DNA of 6,817 bases, taken from contig DHJA01000253.1 of assembly GCA_002404095.1 (NCBI GenBank), positions 250 to 7,066 of the forward strand, given 5' to 3'. Source of the stretch: Planctomycetaceae bacterium UBA4732. Lineage in GTDB: Bacteria > Planctomycetota > Planctomycetia > Gemmatales > Gemmataceae. The notes under the pieces are model-generated. The model was not told the origin of the DNA. It saw only the letters and a list, made by a program, of their open reading frames with translations, and did no database searches. Position 1 is the first letter of the stretch. Each line of letters opens with the position of its first letter. A program made the position numbers and the translations under genes. Of the stretch, positions 1 through 5,632 are shown in pieces.

Positions 1-1
1 C

Positions 2-565
2 ATCTACAGCCGGCTCCTCAAGGACCGGATTATCTTTCTGCAAGGCGAAGTGGACGATGACAGCGCCAACTTGATCGTCGCCCAGATGCTTTTCCTGCAG
101 TTCGACGACCCGAAAGCCGACATCCACCTGTACATCAACTCCCCCGGCGGCTCCGTGACCGCCGGGATGGCCGTCTACGACACGATGAATTACGTCGCCT
201 GCGACGTGGCCACGTACTGCATCGGCATCGCGGCCAGCATGGCGACGACGTTGCTGGCCGCCGGGACCAAAGGCAAGCGCAACGCGCTGCCCAGCGCCGA
301 AGTGATGATCCATCAGGTGTTGGGCGGCTTCCGCGGCGCGGCCACCGACATCGAGATCCGCACGCGGCAGCTATTGCGCACCAAGAAGAAGATGAACGAG
401 ATCCTGCAAAGGCTGACCGGCCAACCGCTCGAACGGGTCGAGCGCGACACGGATCGCGACAACTTCATGTCAGCGATCGAGGCCAAGGAGTACGGCCTTA
501 TCGACCATGTGTTGGAACGGCTGACGGTAGCGCAGGTACCCGTGAAGCCTGCCAACATCGGTTAG
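2..565 (+). CDS. clpP: ATP-dependent Clp protease proteolytic subunit ClpP (5' end outside window)
   Basis: This is the serine peptidase subunit that forms the barrel-shaped chamber of the cytoplasmic Clp protease and degrades proteins fed in by a ClpX- or ClpA/C-type ATPase. The reading frame is open from base 2 and encodes family sequence ([15 protein letters not shown]) before the GTG at 50, so that GTG is internal and the true start lies upstream of the window. All three catalytic residues are visible: Ser in GIAASMA (codon 236-238), His in MIHQ (311-313) and Asp in ERDTDRD (458-460). The substrate-binding SPGGSV loop is also present. About 187 residues are seen, so only a short N-terminal piece is missing. 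The C-terminal tail ([13 protein letters not shown]) runs slightly past the usual end. Planctomycetes often carry several clpP paralogues, and which one this is cannot be told here. No clpX follows; the next gene is a lipoprotein. Confidence 0.96.
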   Translation: MYSRLLKDRIIFLQGEVDDDSANLIVAQMLFLQFDDPKADIHLYINSPGGSVTAGMAVYDTMNYVACDVATYCIGIAASMATTLLAAGTKGKRNALPSAEVMIHQVLGGFRGAATDIEIRTRQLLRTKKKMNEILQRLTGQPLERVERDTDRDNFMSAIEAKEYGLIDHVLERLTVAQVPVKPANIG

Positions 566-574
566 TAGTGTGAA

Positions 575-640
575 TCTACCAGCCCCGAGCGCAAACGAGG
601 GGTGAAGTGAAACCCCTCGCTTGCGCTCGGGGCTAGTAGA
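575..640. repeat. Long near-perfect hairpin made of two inverted copies of a GC-rich repeat
   Basis: The left arm (575-603) and right arm (612-640) pair over 27 positions with two mismatches (580/635 and 595/620) around an 8-base loop (604-611). The core of each arm reads AGCCCCGAGCGCAA, then CGAGGGG. The hairpin starts 10 bases after the clpP stop and ends 27 bases before the lipoprotein start. No T-run follows on either strand, so it is not a textbook intrinsic terminator, although such a stem could still pause polymerase or protect the clpP mRNA 3' end. A third, unpaired copy of the same core lies at 2251-2273, which marks this as a dispersed repeat and not a one-off structure. Confidence 0.85.
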
Positions 641-667
641 AACCCCCTGACCAAGGAAAGTCGCACT

Positions 668-1516
668 ATGCGCCGGTCCGCAAGGGCGTTGCTGTTGGGG
701 GCGGCGGCCGTCGTCGCGCTCGGCTGTCGCAGCAGCGGCGATCAAGTCGAACGGGCGCTGCACGCTCGTGAACTCGACCTGCTTGAAGCGCGCGAGGAAC
801 TCGATCACTGTCGGGCAGTTAATCAAGATCTGCAAACGGAATTGCAAGCGCTCCACGGCGATCCCGCGACTTGTCCCCCAGGTGGTTGTGACAAGCCCGC
901 ATCTCTGGCTTATCCCGTCCACACATTGACGCTCGGCCGTCAGACCGGCGGCCGCGACAGCGACGGCACGGGCGGCGACGACTCGCTTCAGGTGGTCGTC
1001 GAGCCGCGCGACGCCGACAATCAGGCCGTCAAAGTACCGGGCACGCTCGTCGTCCAGGCGTTGGAGATCACTACCACCGGCGTGAAACGACCGCTCTCTT
1101 CCTGGCACATCTCCGAAGACGAGTTACGCCGCTCGTATCGCAGTGGACTGCTCACTACCGGCTACGTCCTCGTTCTGCCCTGGAAGATATTTCCGTCCAC
1201 GGAAAAGGTGCGCGTCGTCGCGCAGCTTCGCACGGCCGACGGCCGGGTCTTCGAGGCCGACAAAGATGTGACGATCCGCGTAGTCCCCGCGGCCAAGCGC
1301 CCCGCTCCCGTGCCGATGCCGATGCCCGTTGATGAACCACTATTGCCGCCGCCTCACCCTATCGATCCGACGCCCGACCAAGGGCCGGACCTCAAGCCGC
1401 CGCCGTCCGATCACGCGATGAGCAAGGCTGCTTGGCTGTTGCCGGCCACTAGGCTGCCTACAGCGTCCGCGCAGATCCTACGGCCCGTCACGACCTCGTC
1501 GCAAAAACTGCCGTGA
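668..1516 (+). CDS. Predicted lipoprotein with coiled coil and proline-rich C-terminus, function unknown
   Basis: I do not recognise a named family. The 282-residue product starts with a short basic segment and a hydrophobic stretch ending in VALGC, so Cys20 is a likely lipidation site; Ala rather than Leu at -3 makes the lipobox slightly atypical. Residues 25-63 are rich in Glu, Arg and Leu with heptad-like spacing (VERALHARELDLLEAREEL) and probably form a coiled coil. Residues 82-206 look like a beta-rich domain (LQVVVEPRD, GTLVVQALEI, VRVVAQLRT, DVTIRVVP). Residues 209-247 are proline-rich with alternating MP units and may span or contact the cell wall. An AAGGAAA ribosome site ends 8 bases before the ATG. 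The likely location is an envelope membrane facing the periplasm. The stop is 7 bases from the stop of the opposing gene, leaving no room for a separate terminator. Confidence 0.85.
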   Translation: MRRSARALLLGAAAVVALGCRSSGDQVERALHARELDLLEAREELDHCRAVNQDLQTELQALHGDPATCPPGGCDKPASLAYPVHTLTLGRQTGGRDSDGTGGDDSLQVVVEPRDADNQAVKVPGTLVVQALEITTTGVKRPLSSWHISEDELRRSYRSGLLTTGYVLVLPWKIFPSTEKVRVVAQLRTADGRVFEADKDVTIRVVPAAKRPAPVPMPMPVDEPLLPPPHPIDPTPDQGPDLKPPPSDHAMSKAAWLLPATRLPTASAQILRPVTTSSQKLP

Positions 1517-1523
1517 CGCGGAA

Positions 1524-2249
1524 TCAGCGGGCGGTCAAAAAGCGTAGAAGAATCAAAAAGCCAGCGCCAAAGCATGTGAAGACCAACAGGCTGACGCCGA
1601 ATAAGGTCAGGCAGCCGCCGAGTATGGTTTCCTCTTCCGGCGGCGGGGCTTCCGCCAACACGGCCGTCAATTCTTTTTCAACCGCTCTACGCAACGGCGA
1701 ATCGGCCGGATCCCAGCGCAGCGTGGCATGACGCATCGGCGAAAAAACGTCCACCTGAAGCGTCGTACTCGGTTCGATCAGAAAGGAATCGCCGTAGCGC
1801 ACGGGATTGAGGCTGAGGCGCCGATACGCCTGTTCTAAAGCGGTGAAAATCGACCGAGAATCGATGTTGTAGACGGAAGTGAGCCGCCGGCTTCGCCAAA
1901 GGACGAACGCGGCCGCGCCGCTCACCACGGCGAAATATAACAGGCGAACGACGATCCAAAATGTCCAGTTCCCCGCTGGCGACGCCTTGGCCGGCTCTGT
2001 CACGCCGAGGAGCCAAAACGCTCGCGATTGCTCATCGAGACTGCCGAGAAAAGCCGGGCCGCCGAAAAGGAGAAAACCGGAGAGCGCGAATAGGACGCCG
2101 GTAAAGTCCCACGCGCCCGCCGTCAGGACCGGATGGGGGCGCCGATTGATCCATCCGAGCGCGATCAGATACACCGCGAGCGGCGGCAGGAAAATCGCCA
2201 GAAGAAGCAAAGAAAGGCCCTTTGCGTTGGGGTACAAGACGGGCGTCAA
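1524..2249 (-). CDS. Four-helix membrane protein, function unknown
   Basis: No named family is recognised. The 241-residue product has predicted membrane helices at about 12-34, 47-68, 95-118 and 211-236. A soluble domain at about 119-208 lies between the third and fourth helices (YNIDSRSIFTALEQAYRRL through LRRAVEKELTAVLAE). The clear alternation of hydrophobic segments and Arg-rich loops, together with an open frame over 700 bases, supports a real gene. The start is uncertain because there is no ATG before the soluble domain. TTG at 2249 gives the longest product but has no good ribosome site and lies directly beside a repeat. TTG at 2210 is preceded by AAAGGG (minus strand, 2223-2218) at 7 bases and would give a protein of 228 residues beginning MLLLAIF. 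The gene converges on the lipoprotein gene and follows a terminator, so it is probably transcribed alone. Confidence 0.75.
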   Translation of the reverse strand: MTPVLYPNAKGLSLLLLAIFLPPLAVYLIALGWINRRPHPVLTAGAWDFTGVLFALSGFLLFGGPAFLGSLDEQSRAFWLLGVTEPAKASPAGNWTFWIVVRLLYFAVVSGAAAFVLWRSRRLTSVYNIDSRSIFTALEQAYRRLSLNPVRYGDSFLIEPSTTLQVDVFSPMRHATLRWDPADSPLRRAVEKELTAVLAEAPPPEEETILGGCLTLFGVSLLVFTCFGAGFLILLRFLTAR

Positions 2250-2290
2250 CCAGCCCCGAGCGCAAGCGAGGGGGGAAGCGGGTAGAAACC
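2249..2290 (+). repeat. Solitary half-copy of the 575-640 hairpin repeat
   Basis: Bases 2252-2273 repeat the core AGCCCCGAGCGCAA-G-CGAGGGG found in both arms at 575-640. This copy matches the right arm of the hairpin exactly and differs from the left arm only at the base equivalent to 595. The downstream flank GTAGAAACC (2282-2290) also recurs directly after the hairpin (636-644), so this looks like the same element with its second arm missing. It abuts the most upstream TTG start of the minus-strand membrane-protein gene and would lie in, or just before, that gene's mRNA leader. Confidence 0.75.
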
Positions 2291-2322
2291 CATCCGATTG
2301 GTCCCGCCGGCGTCCGCGGCAT

Positions 2323-2351
2323 ATTGTAGTCGGAGGCCGCGCCCGAGGCCA
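2323..2351 (-). promoter_or_regulatory. Weak candidate promoter for the membrane-protein gene
   Basis: On the minus strand, TACAAT (2328-2323) matches five of six -10 consensus bases. A poor -35 (TGGCCT, 2351-2346) lies 17 bases upstream. Transcription would start near 2316, upstream of both candidate TTG starts and downstream of the PEP-CTERM gene's terminator, which fits a separate unit. The -35 half lies in a GC-rich inverted repeat (2335-2345 with 2356-2366), so chance resemblance is quite possible. Confidence 0.22.
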
Positions 2352-2366
2352 ACCGCGGGCGCGGCC
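2335..2366. repeat. GC-rich inverted repeat, 11-base perfect arms
   Basis: GGCCGCGCCCG (2335-2345) and CGGGCGCGGCC (2356-2366) are exact reverse complements around a 10-base loop. No T-run follows on either strand, so it is not a standard terminator. It lies between the terminator at 2379-2421 and the membrane-protein gene on the minus strand. It may be a secondary structure near that gene's promoter, or simply a product of very GC-rich intergenic DNA. Confidence 0.6.
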
Positions 2367-2378
2367 GGGACGCCAACG

Positions 2379-2421
2379 AAAAAGCCGGCGCGGCGCCGAG
2401 AATTCGGCGGCCGCGCCGGCT
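2379..2421 (-). terminator. Intrinsic terminator of the PEP-CTERM gene
   Basis: On the minus strand a 12-base stem (2421-2410 with 2394-2383, AGCCGGCGCGGC type) continues, after one bulged base (2409), into a further 5 pairs (2408-2404 with 2399-2395), closed by a four-base loop (2403-2400). TTTTT follows (2383-2379), with the first T shared with the stem end. This is a textbook Rho-independent terminator, oriented to end transcription about 30-70 bases past the PEP-CTERM stop codon. It separates that gene from the membrane-protein gene on the same strand. Confidence 0.85.
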
Positions 2422-2449
2422 GATTATACGGTGGCCCCACCACCGGCGG

Positions 2450-3121
2450 TCAAACGCGGGAAGGGACGGCCCTTTTGCGCTTCCAGACCCGCAGCCCCAA
2501 TGCCGGAAGGGCCAGGCACGCCAGTAACAGGCTCGCCGGTTCCGGAGCGGAGGAAGGCGGCGGCGGCGGCGGCGGCGACCCCGACGGCTGCCCTTGGACG
2601 GTCGGGTCATTGACCTGGACCGCGAAACCGATAGTGCCCGCGCCCGTCGTCGGCGACAGTGCGAACGGCCCGACGGTCACGTGGTAATCGTGCCCGGCCA
2701 AGGTGGAATCTTGCGAGGGGCCGTCGGTGAAGGTATTGGCGATCTGAAAGCTGCTGGCCGTCAGCGAACCGTTGAGCTGCCCGTGGAACGTGAAATCGTG
2801 GGACTTGCTGGTCGCGGCGTCGGTTATCGTGAGGGTCACGAAATAAGCCGCGTTGACAAACTGGTCGGCCGCGCTGGCGGGCGTACCGAGGGCGCTAGTC
2901 GAGGCGGCTAAAATGATATTGGGGATCGCTGTAGTGGCCGATCCGCCCGGCGGCAGCGCGATGCCGATGGAACCGGAAGCCTGACCGGCGTTAGGGTTGA
3001 TCGTCAGGCCGGAGTCGTCGAAGCTATAGGTCCATCCCATGAACTCGGCGCGGGCGGCGGAGGCGCCGGCCAGCCAGACGGCCAGCGCCGTCGCCAGGAG
3101 GCGAACTGAGATCTTAGCCAT
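2450..3121 (-). CDS. PEP-CTERM sorting-domain protein, exported, function unknown
   Basis: The 223-residue product carries a Sec signal peptide (MAKISVRLLATALAVWLAGA, likely cut after ARA at residue 25). A beta-rich, Ser/Thr/Gly-rich body (26-178) follows, then a seven-proline run (183-189) and a C-terminal PEP-CTERM signal. That signal has PEP at 193-195, a hydrophobic helix (about 197-212) and a basic RVWKRKR tail. In known systems an exosortase recognises PEP-CTERM, cleaves the protein and directs it to the envelope or exopolysaccharide; no exosortase lies in this window. The body matches no enzyme family I know and has no obvious catalytic motif. The ATG at 3121 was chosen because the signal peptide begins there and AAAGGA lies 9 bases upstream; the open frame beyond it is non-coding leader. 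The gene has its own promoter and a strong terminator. Confidence 0.88.
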   Translation of the reverse strand: MAKISVRLLATALAVWLAGASAARAEFMGWTYSFDDSGLTINPNAGQASGSIGIALPPGGSATTAIPNIILAASTSALGTPASAADQFVNAAYFVTLTITDAATSKSHDFTFHGQLNGSLTASSFQIANTFTDGPSQDSTLAGHDYHVTVGPFALSPTTGAGTIGFAVQVNDPTVQGQPSGSPPPPPPPSSAPEPASLLLACLALPALGLRVWKRKRAVPSRV

Positions 3122-3186
3122 AAATCGGGGTCCTTTCGGGTAGGGGAGCCTCGGCCTTCCGTCGGCAGGATGTGAAAGCCGAGCGG

Positions 3187-3216
3187 ATAGTAATGAACTT
3201 CGACCCCTCCTGTCAA
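3187..3216 (-). promoter_or_regulatory. Sigma-70-like promoter of the PEP-CTERM gene
   Basis: On the minus strand a perfect -35 TTGACA (3216-3211) is followed after 18 bases by TACTAT (3192-3187), which matches four of six -10 positions. Transcription would begin near 3180, giving a leader of about 60 bases before the ATG at 3121. It faces away from the reductase operon, for which no comparable promoter is visible in 3217-3332. Confidence 0.5.
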
Positions 3217-3332
3217 CGCACACTTTGGGGTTTGGCCGCATCGCGTTTCTCCGCGGAACGGCGAGGCGACGGGTCAGGCAAGGAAGGCAAAAGGGGCGGC
3301 CGCTCCGGCGCCTATCAACGAGGCGGGATACC

Positions 3333-4325
3333 ATGAAAGCCGTGGTCTGCGAAAAATGGGGCGATCCCGCCGAAGTGCTACAGGTGCGCGACCTGCCGAC
3401 GCCAGAGCCGGGGCCGGGGCAGGTGCGTGTGCGCATGTTAGTTAGCCCCATCAACCCATCCGACCTACTCATGGTGCGCGGCGTTTACGGCCGGCAGCCG
3501 CCTTTGCCGGCGGTCCCAGGCTTCGAGGGCGTCGGGGTCGTCGAGGCCGGATCGGGGTTGTTGGCGAGGTTGCGCATGAATCGGCGCGTGGCGGTGCCCA
3601 ACGGCGGCGGCGGCGACTGGGCCGAACAGGTGGTCCTCCCGGCCCGGCAAGTTTGGCCGGTCCCGTCCCGGCTGACGGACGAGCAGGCGGCGACGTTCTT
3701 CGTCAACCCCGCCAGCGCCCTGGTGATGACGCGCCATGTGCTAGGCGTCCCGTCCGGCGCCTGGTTGTTGCAGACGGCGGCCGGTAGCGCTCTCGGACGG
3801 ATGGTCATCCGTCTGGGTCGGCTGTTTGGGTTTCGCACGCTGAACGTCGTTCGACGGCGCGCGCAAGCCGAAGAGCTGTTGCGTGAAGGAGTGGACGCGG
3901 TCGTGGCGACGGACGAGGAATCGCTCACCGAACGGGTACGGGCGTTGACGCAAGGAGAAGGCGTCCCCTTCGCCATCGACCCGGTGGGCGGCGCGACGGG
4001 CGGCGAGGTCGCCGCGTCCCTGGCGCGCGGCGGGCGGATGCTGCTCTACGGCACACTGTCGGGAGAGCCGTTGACCATCGACCCGCGCGTCCTCATGGTC
4101 GGCCAAAAGCGAGTTGAAGGATTCTGGATGTCGGAATGGGTGCGCCAACAAAGCGCGGTTACGATGTTTCTATTGTTTCGTCAGATCGGCCAACTGATTC
4201 GGTCGGGCGTTCTGGCCACGGAAGTCGCGGCAACGTTCCCTATGAACGACGTGCGCGCCGCGGTTCGCCAAGCGGCGACGCCGGGCAGACAGGGGAAAGT
4301 GCTGTTGCGCATCGGCTCGCGCTGA
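3333..4325 (+). CDS. MDR-family NADPH-dependent reductase, enoyl-thioester reductase/quinone oxidoreductase type
   Basis: This is a 330-residue medium-chain dehydrogenase/reductase. Residues 25-110 form the GroES-like domain and contain INPSD (40-44) and GVYGRQP, whose Tyr52 aligns with the catalytic Tyr of the mitochondrial 2-enoyl thioester reductases Etr1/MECR. The Rossmann domain has AAGSALGRMVI (149-159) followed by NVVRR (171-175), the basic patch that in this family contacts the NADPH phosphate. Zinc-type alcohol dehydrogenases carry GHE near residue 63; here it is GFE, and only one Cys (Cys6) is seen, so zinc catalysis is unlikely even if automated pipelines name it a zinc-dependent dehydrogenase. 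It probably reduces an enoyl thioester or a related alpha,beta-unsaturated carbonyl or quinone in the cytoplasm. The ATG at 3333 begins the family's MKAVV N-terminus and has GAGG 9 bases upstream. It is the first gene of the operon. Confidence 0.88.
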   Translation: MKAVVCEKWGDPAEVLQVRDLPTPEPGPGQVRVRMLVSPINPSDLLMVRGVYGRQPPLPAVPGFEGVGVVEAGSGLLARLRMNRRVAVPNGGGGDWAEQVVLPARQVWPVPSRLTDEQAATFFVNPASALVMTRHVLGVPSGAWLLQTAAGSALGRMVIRLGRLFGFRTLNVVRRRAQAEELLREGVDAVVATDEESLTERVRALTQGEGVPFAIDPVGGATGGEVAASLARGGRMLLYGTLSGEPLTIDPRVLMVGQKRVEGFWMSEWVRQQSAVTMFLLFRQIGQLIRSGVLATEVAATFPMNDVRAAVRQAATPGRQGKVLLRIGSR

Positions 4326-4350
4326 ACGGCAACGAAAGGAACGGCCCGGA

Positions 4351-5166
4351 ATGATACGATCCAGCGTGACGATCAGCCTCGTTCCCGAGGCGCGCGGCGG
4401 CCCATTCGTATTCTGGGACGACCACGCCGCGGCTTGCCGTGAGGCGAAGCGCCTCGGCTTCGACGCCGTGGAGGTCTTCGCGCCGGGCGATGTGGACGCG
4501 GCCGCCCTGCGGCGCTCGCTCGACGACAATGGCTTGAAGATGGCCGCGATGGGAACCGGAGCCGGCTGGGTGCTACACCGCCTTACCCTTACCAGTCCAG
4601 ACGCCGAAAAAAGGCAACAAGCGAGCCGTTACATCCATGACGTCATCGACCTTGCCGGCTCGTTCGGCGCCCCCGCCATTATCGGCTCCATGCAAGGGCG
4701 GCACGGCGAAGGCGTCGATAAGAAGAAGGCGACCGCATATCTCGTCGAGAGCCTGGTTCCGCTAAGCGAACATGCCCGGAAGCACGGCGTCCCCCTGCTG
4801 CTGGAGCCGCTAAACCGTTACGAGACCAACCTCATCAACACGGTGGAGGATGGCGTTCGCCTGCTAGGTTCGCTGGCCACGGATAACGTCAAATTGCTAG
4901 TCGATTTGTTCCACATGAACATCGAAGAGGCGGACGTGGCGGCGGCGATCCGGGCAGGAGCGAACGCGATCGGCCATGTCCACTTCGTCGATTCCAACCG
5001 CCGTCCCGCTGGCTGCGGTCATACCGATTTCGCCCCGATTGCCGCGGCGTTACGCGACATCCAATACAACGGCTATCTCTCCGCGGAGGCCTTGCCGTAT
5101 CCCGATCCCGTGGCGGCGGCCTCACGGACCATGCAGACGTACCAGAAGTTCTTCGCCGCGAAGTGA
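4351..5166 (+). CDS. TIM-barrel sugar isomerase/epimerase (hydroxypyruvate isomerase / ketose 3-epimerase-like)
   Basis: A 271-residue member of the xylose-isomerase-like TIM-barrel superfamily (sugar phosphate isomerase/epimerase group). The expected divalent-metal ligands are present: Glu152 (LLLEPLNRYE), Asp185 (LVDLFHMN), His211 (GHVHFVDSNR) and Glu246 (LSAEALP). The substrate-side residues His188 and Arg217 are also there. From memory these match D-tagatose 3-epimerase numbering, and the two Glu residues are the usual catalytic pair. The enzyme should move a proton next to a carbonyl, epimerising a ketose or isomerising a small hydroxy-carbonyl acid such as hydroxypyruvate; sequence alone does not separate these options. 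It starts 25 bases after the reductase with AAAGGA (4335-4340) 10 bases upstream of the ATG, and lies 11 bases before the mutarotase gene, so co-transcription is likely. Confidence 0.88.
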   Translation: MIRSSVTISLVPEARGGPFVFWDDHAAACREAKRLGFDAVEVFAPGDVDAAALRRSLDDNGLKMAAMGTGAGWVLHRLTLTSPDAEKRQQASRYIHDVIDLAGSFGAPAIIGSMQGRHGEGVDKKKATAYLVESLVPLSEHARKHGVPLLLEPLNRYETNLINTVEDGVRLLGSLATDNVKLLVDLFHMNIEEADVAAAIRAGANAIGHVHFVDSNRRPAGCGHTDFAPIAAALRDIQYNGYLSAEALPYPDPVAAASRTMQTYQKFFAAK

Positions 5167-5171
5167 AGGAG
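5166..5171 (+). promoter_or_regulatory. Shine-Dalgarno AAGGAG that decides the mutarotase start
   Basis: AAGGAG overlaps the last base of the epimerase stop codon. It is 6 bases from TTG 5178, the usual spacing, but only 3 from GTG 5175, and it lies inside the coding region if GTG 5163 is used. It therefore favours TTG 5178 and suggests translational coupling to the upstream gene. Confidence 0.6.
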
Positions 5172-5177
5172 CGTGTG

Positions 5178-5624
5178 TTGCTCAAACACCAGTTAATCCA
5201 CCCGAAAATCAACGAAATCCTCGGCCGGGCCGGGCACCACGCTAAGATCCTCATTGCCGACGGCAACTATCCGGCGTCGTCCAAGAAAGGCCCCAATGCC
5301 GAGCTGGTTTGCCTTAATCTGTCGCCGGGCGTCGTCACCGTGGCTCAGGCGCTCGCGGCCGTGGCGTCAGCAATCCCACTCGAAGCGGCCAACACAATGG
5401 GCTACGAGAAGACCGGGCCGTACGCGCTAACGGAAGACCCGCCGGTATGGGAAGACTTCCAACGAGTCCTGACGGCGGCGGGGCTGAAGCTAAAACTGGA
5501 ACCGATTGATAAGTGGGACTTTTACAAGGCGGTCGATACGCCGGATCATGTACTGACAATTCAGACTGCCGATCAACAGCGCTTCGCCAACCTACTGCTG
5601 ACCATCGGCGTGCGCATGGATTGA
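5178..5624 (+). CDS. RbsD/FucU-family sugar mutarotase (pyranase)
   Basis: Members of this family interconvert anomers or ring forms of free sugars (D-ribose for RbsD, L-fucose for FucU) in the cytoplasm. The N-terminus HPKINEILGRAGHHAKILIA followed by DGNYP is the family signature. With the TTG start, His20 and Asp28 fall at the same positions as the key His20 and Asp28 of E. coli RbsD, which supports that start. The C-terminal FANLLLTIGV (136-145) corresponds to RbsD YANIILCAGV, with Phe replacing the sugar-contacting Tyr and Asn138 kept. GHH replaces the more usual GHG or GHT. The product is 148 residues, slightly longer than RbsD (139). GTG 5163, which overlaps the previous stop by 4 bases, is an alternative start adding five residues. 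The neighbouring epimerase and sugar dehydrogenase suggest it supplies the right anomer of a hexose; L-fucose or L-galactose is inferred. Confidence 0.88.
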   Translation: MLKHQLIHPKINEILGRAGHHAKILIADGNYPASSKKGPNAELVCLNLSPGVVTVAQALAAVASAIPLEAANTMGYEKTGPYALTEDPPVWEDFQRVLTAAGLKLKLEPIDKWDFYKAVDTPDHVLTIQTADQQRFANLLLTIGVRMD

Positions 5625-5632
5625 GCAACACG

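Noticed and set aside
470..1108. 212-codon open frame on the - strand
   Set aside because: It is antisense to clpP and the lipoprotein gene and translates straight through the 575-640 hairpin, giving a repeat-derived peptide.
2032..2610. 192-codon open frame on the - strand
   Set aside because: It overlaps two better genes in another frame and runs through the terminator hairpin and repeat; the product is Arg-rich without any domain.
1879..2613. 244-codon open frame on the + strand
   Set aside because: It lies antisense to the membrane-protein gene, crosses a repeat and the terminator, and its product is Arg/Pro/Ala-rich low complexity. It is a by-product of high GC.
2594..2911. 105-codon open frame on the + strand
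   Set aside because: It is antisense to the PEP-CTERM gene; the product is Arg/Gly-rich and has no independent start signal.
3150..3183. Leader hairpin or riboswitch of the PEP-CTERM gene
   Set aside because: Only six exact pairs (CTCGGC/GCCGAG) with a large loop, overlapping the predicted transcription start; no known riboswitch motif is seen.
3225..3332. 36-residue N-terminal extension of the reductase
   Set aside because: It is Arg-rich, has no family resemblance, and the family's normal N-terminus MKAVV starts at 3333 with a ribosome site.
3122..3472. 117-residue N-terminal extension of the PEP-CTERM frame
   Set aside because: It is rich in Arg and Pro, overlaps the reductase gene, lies upstream of the promoter, and would bury the signal peptide inside the protein.
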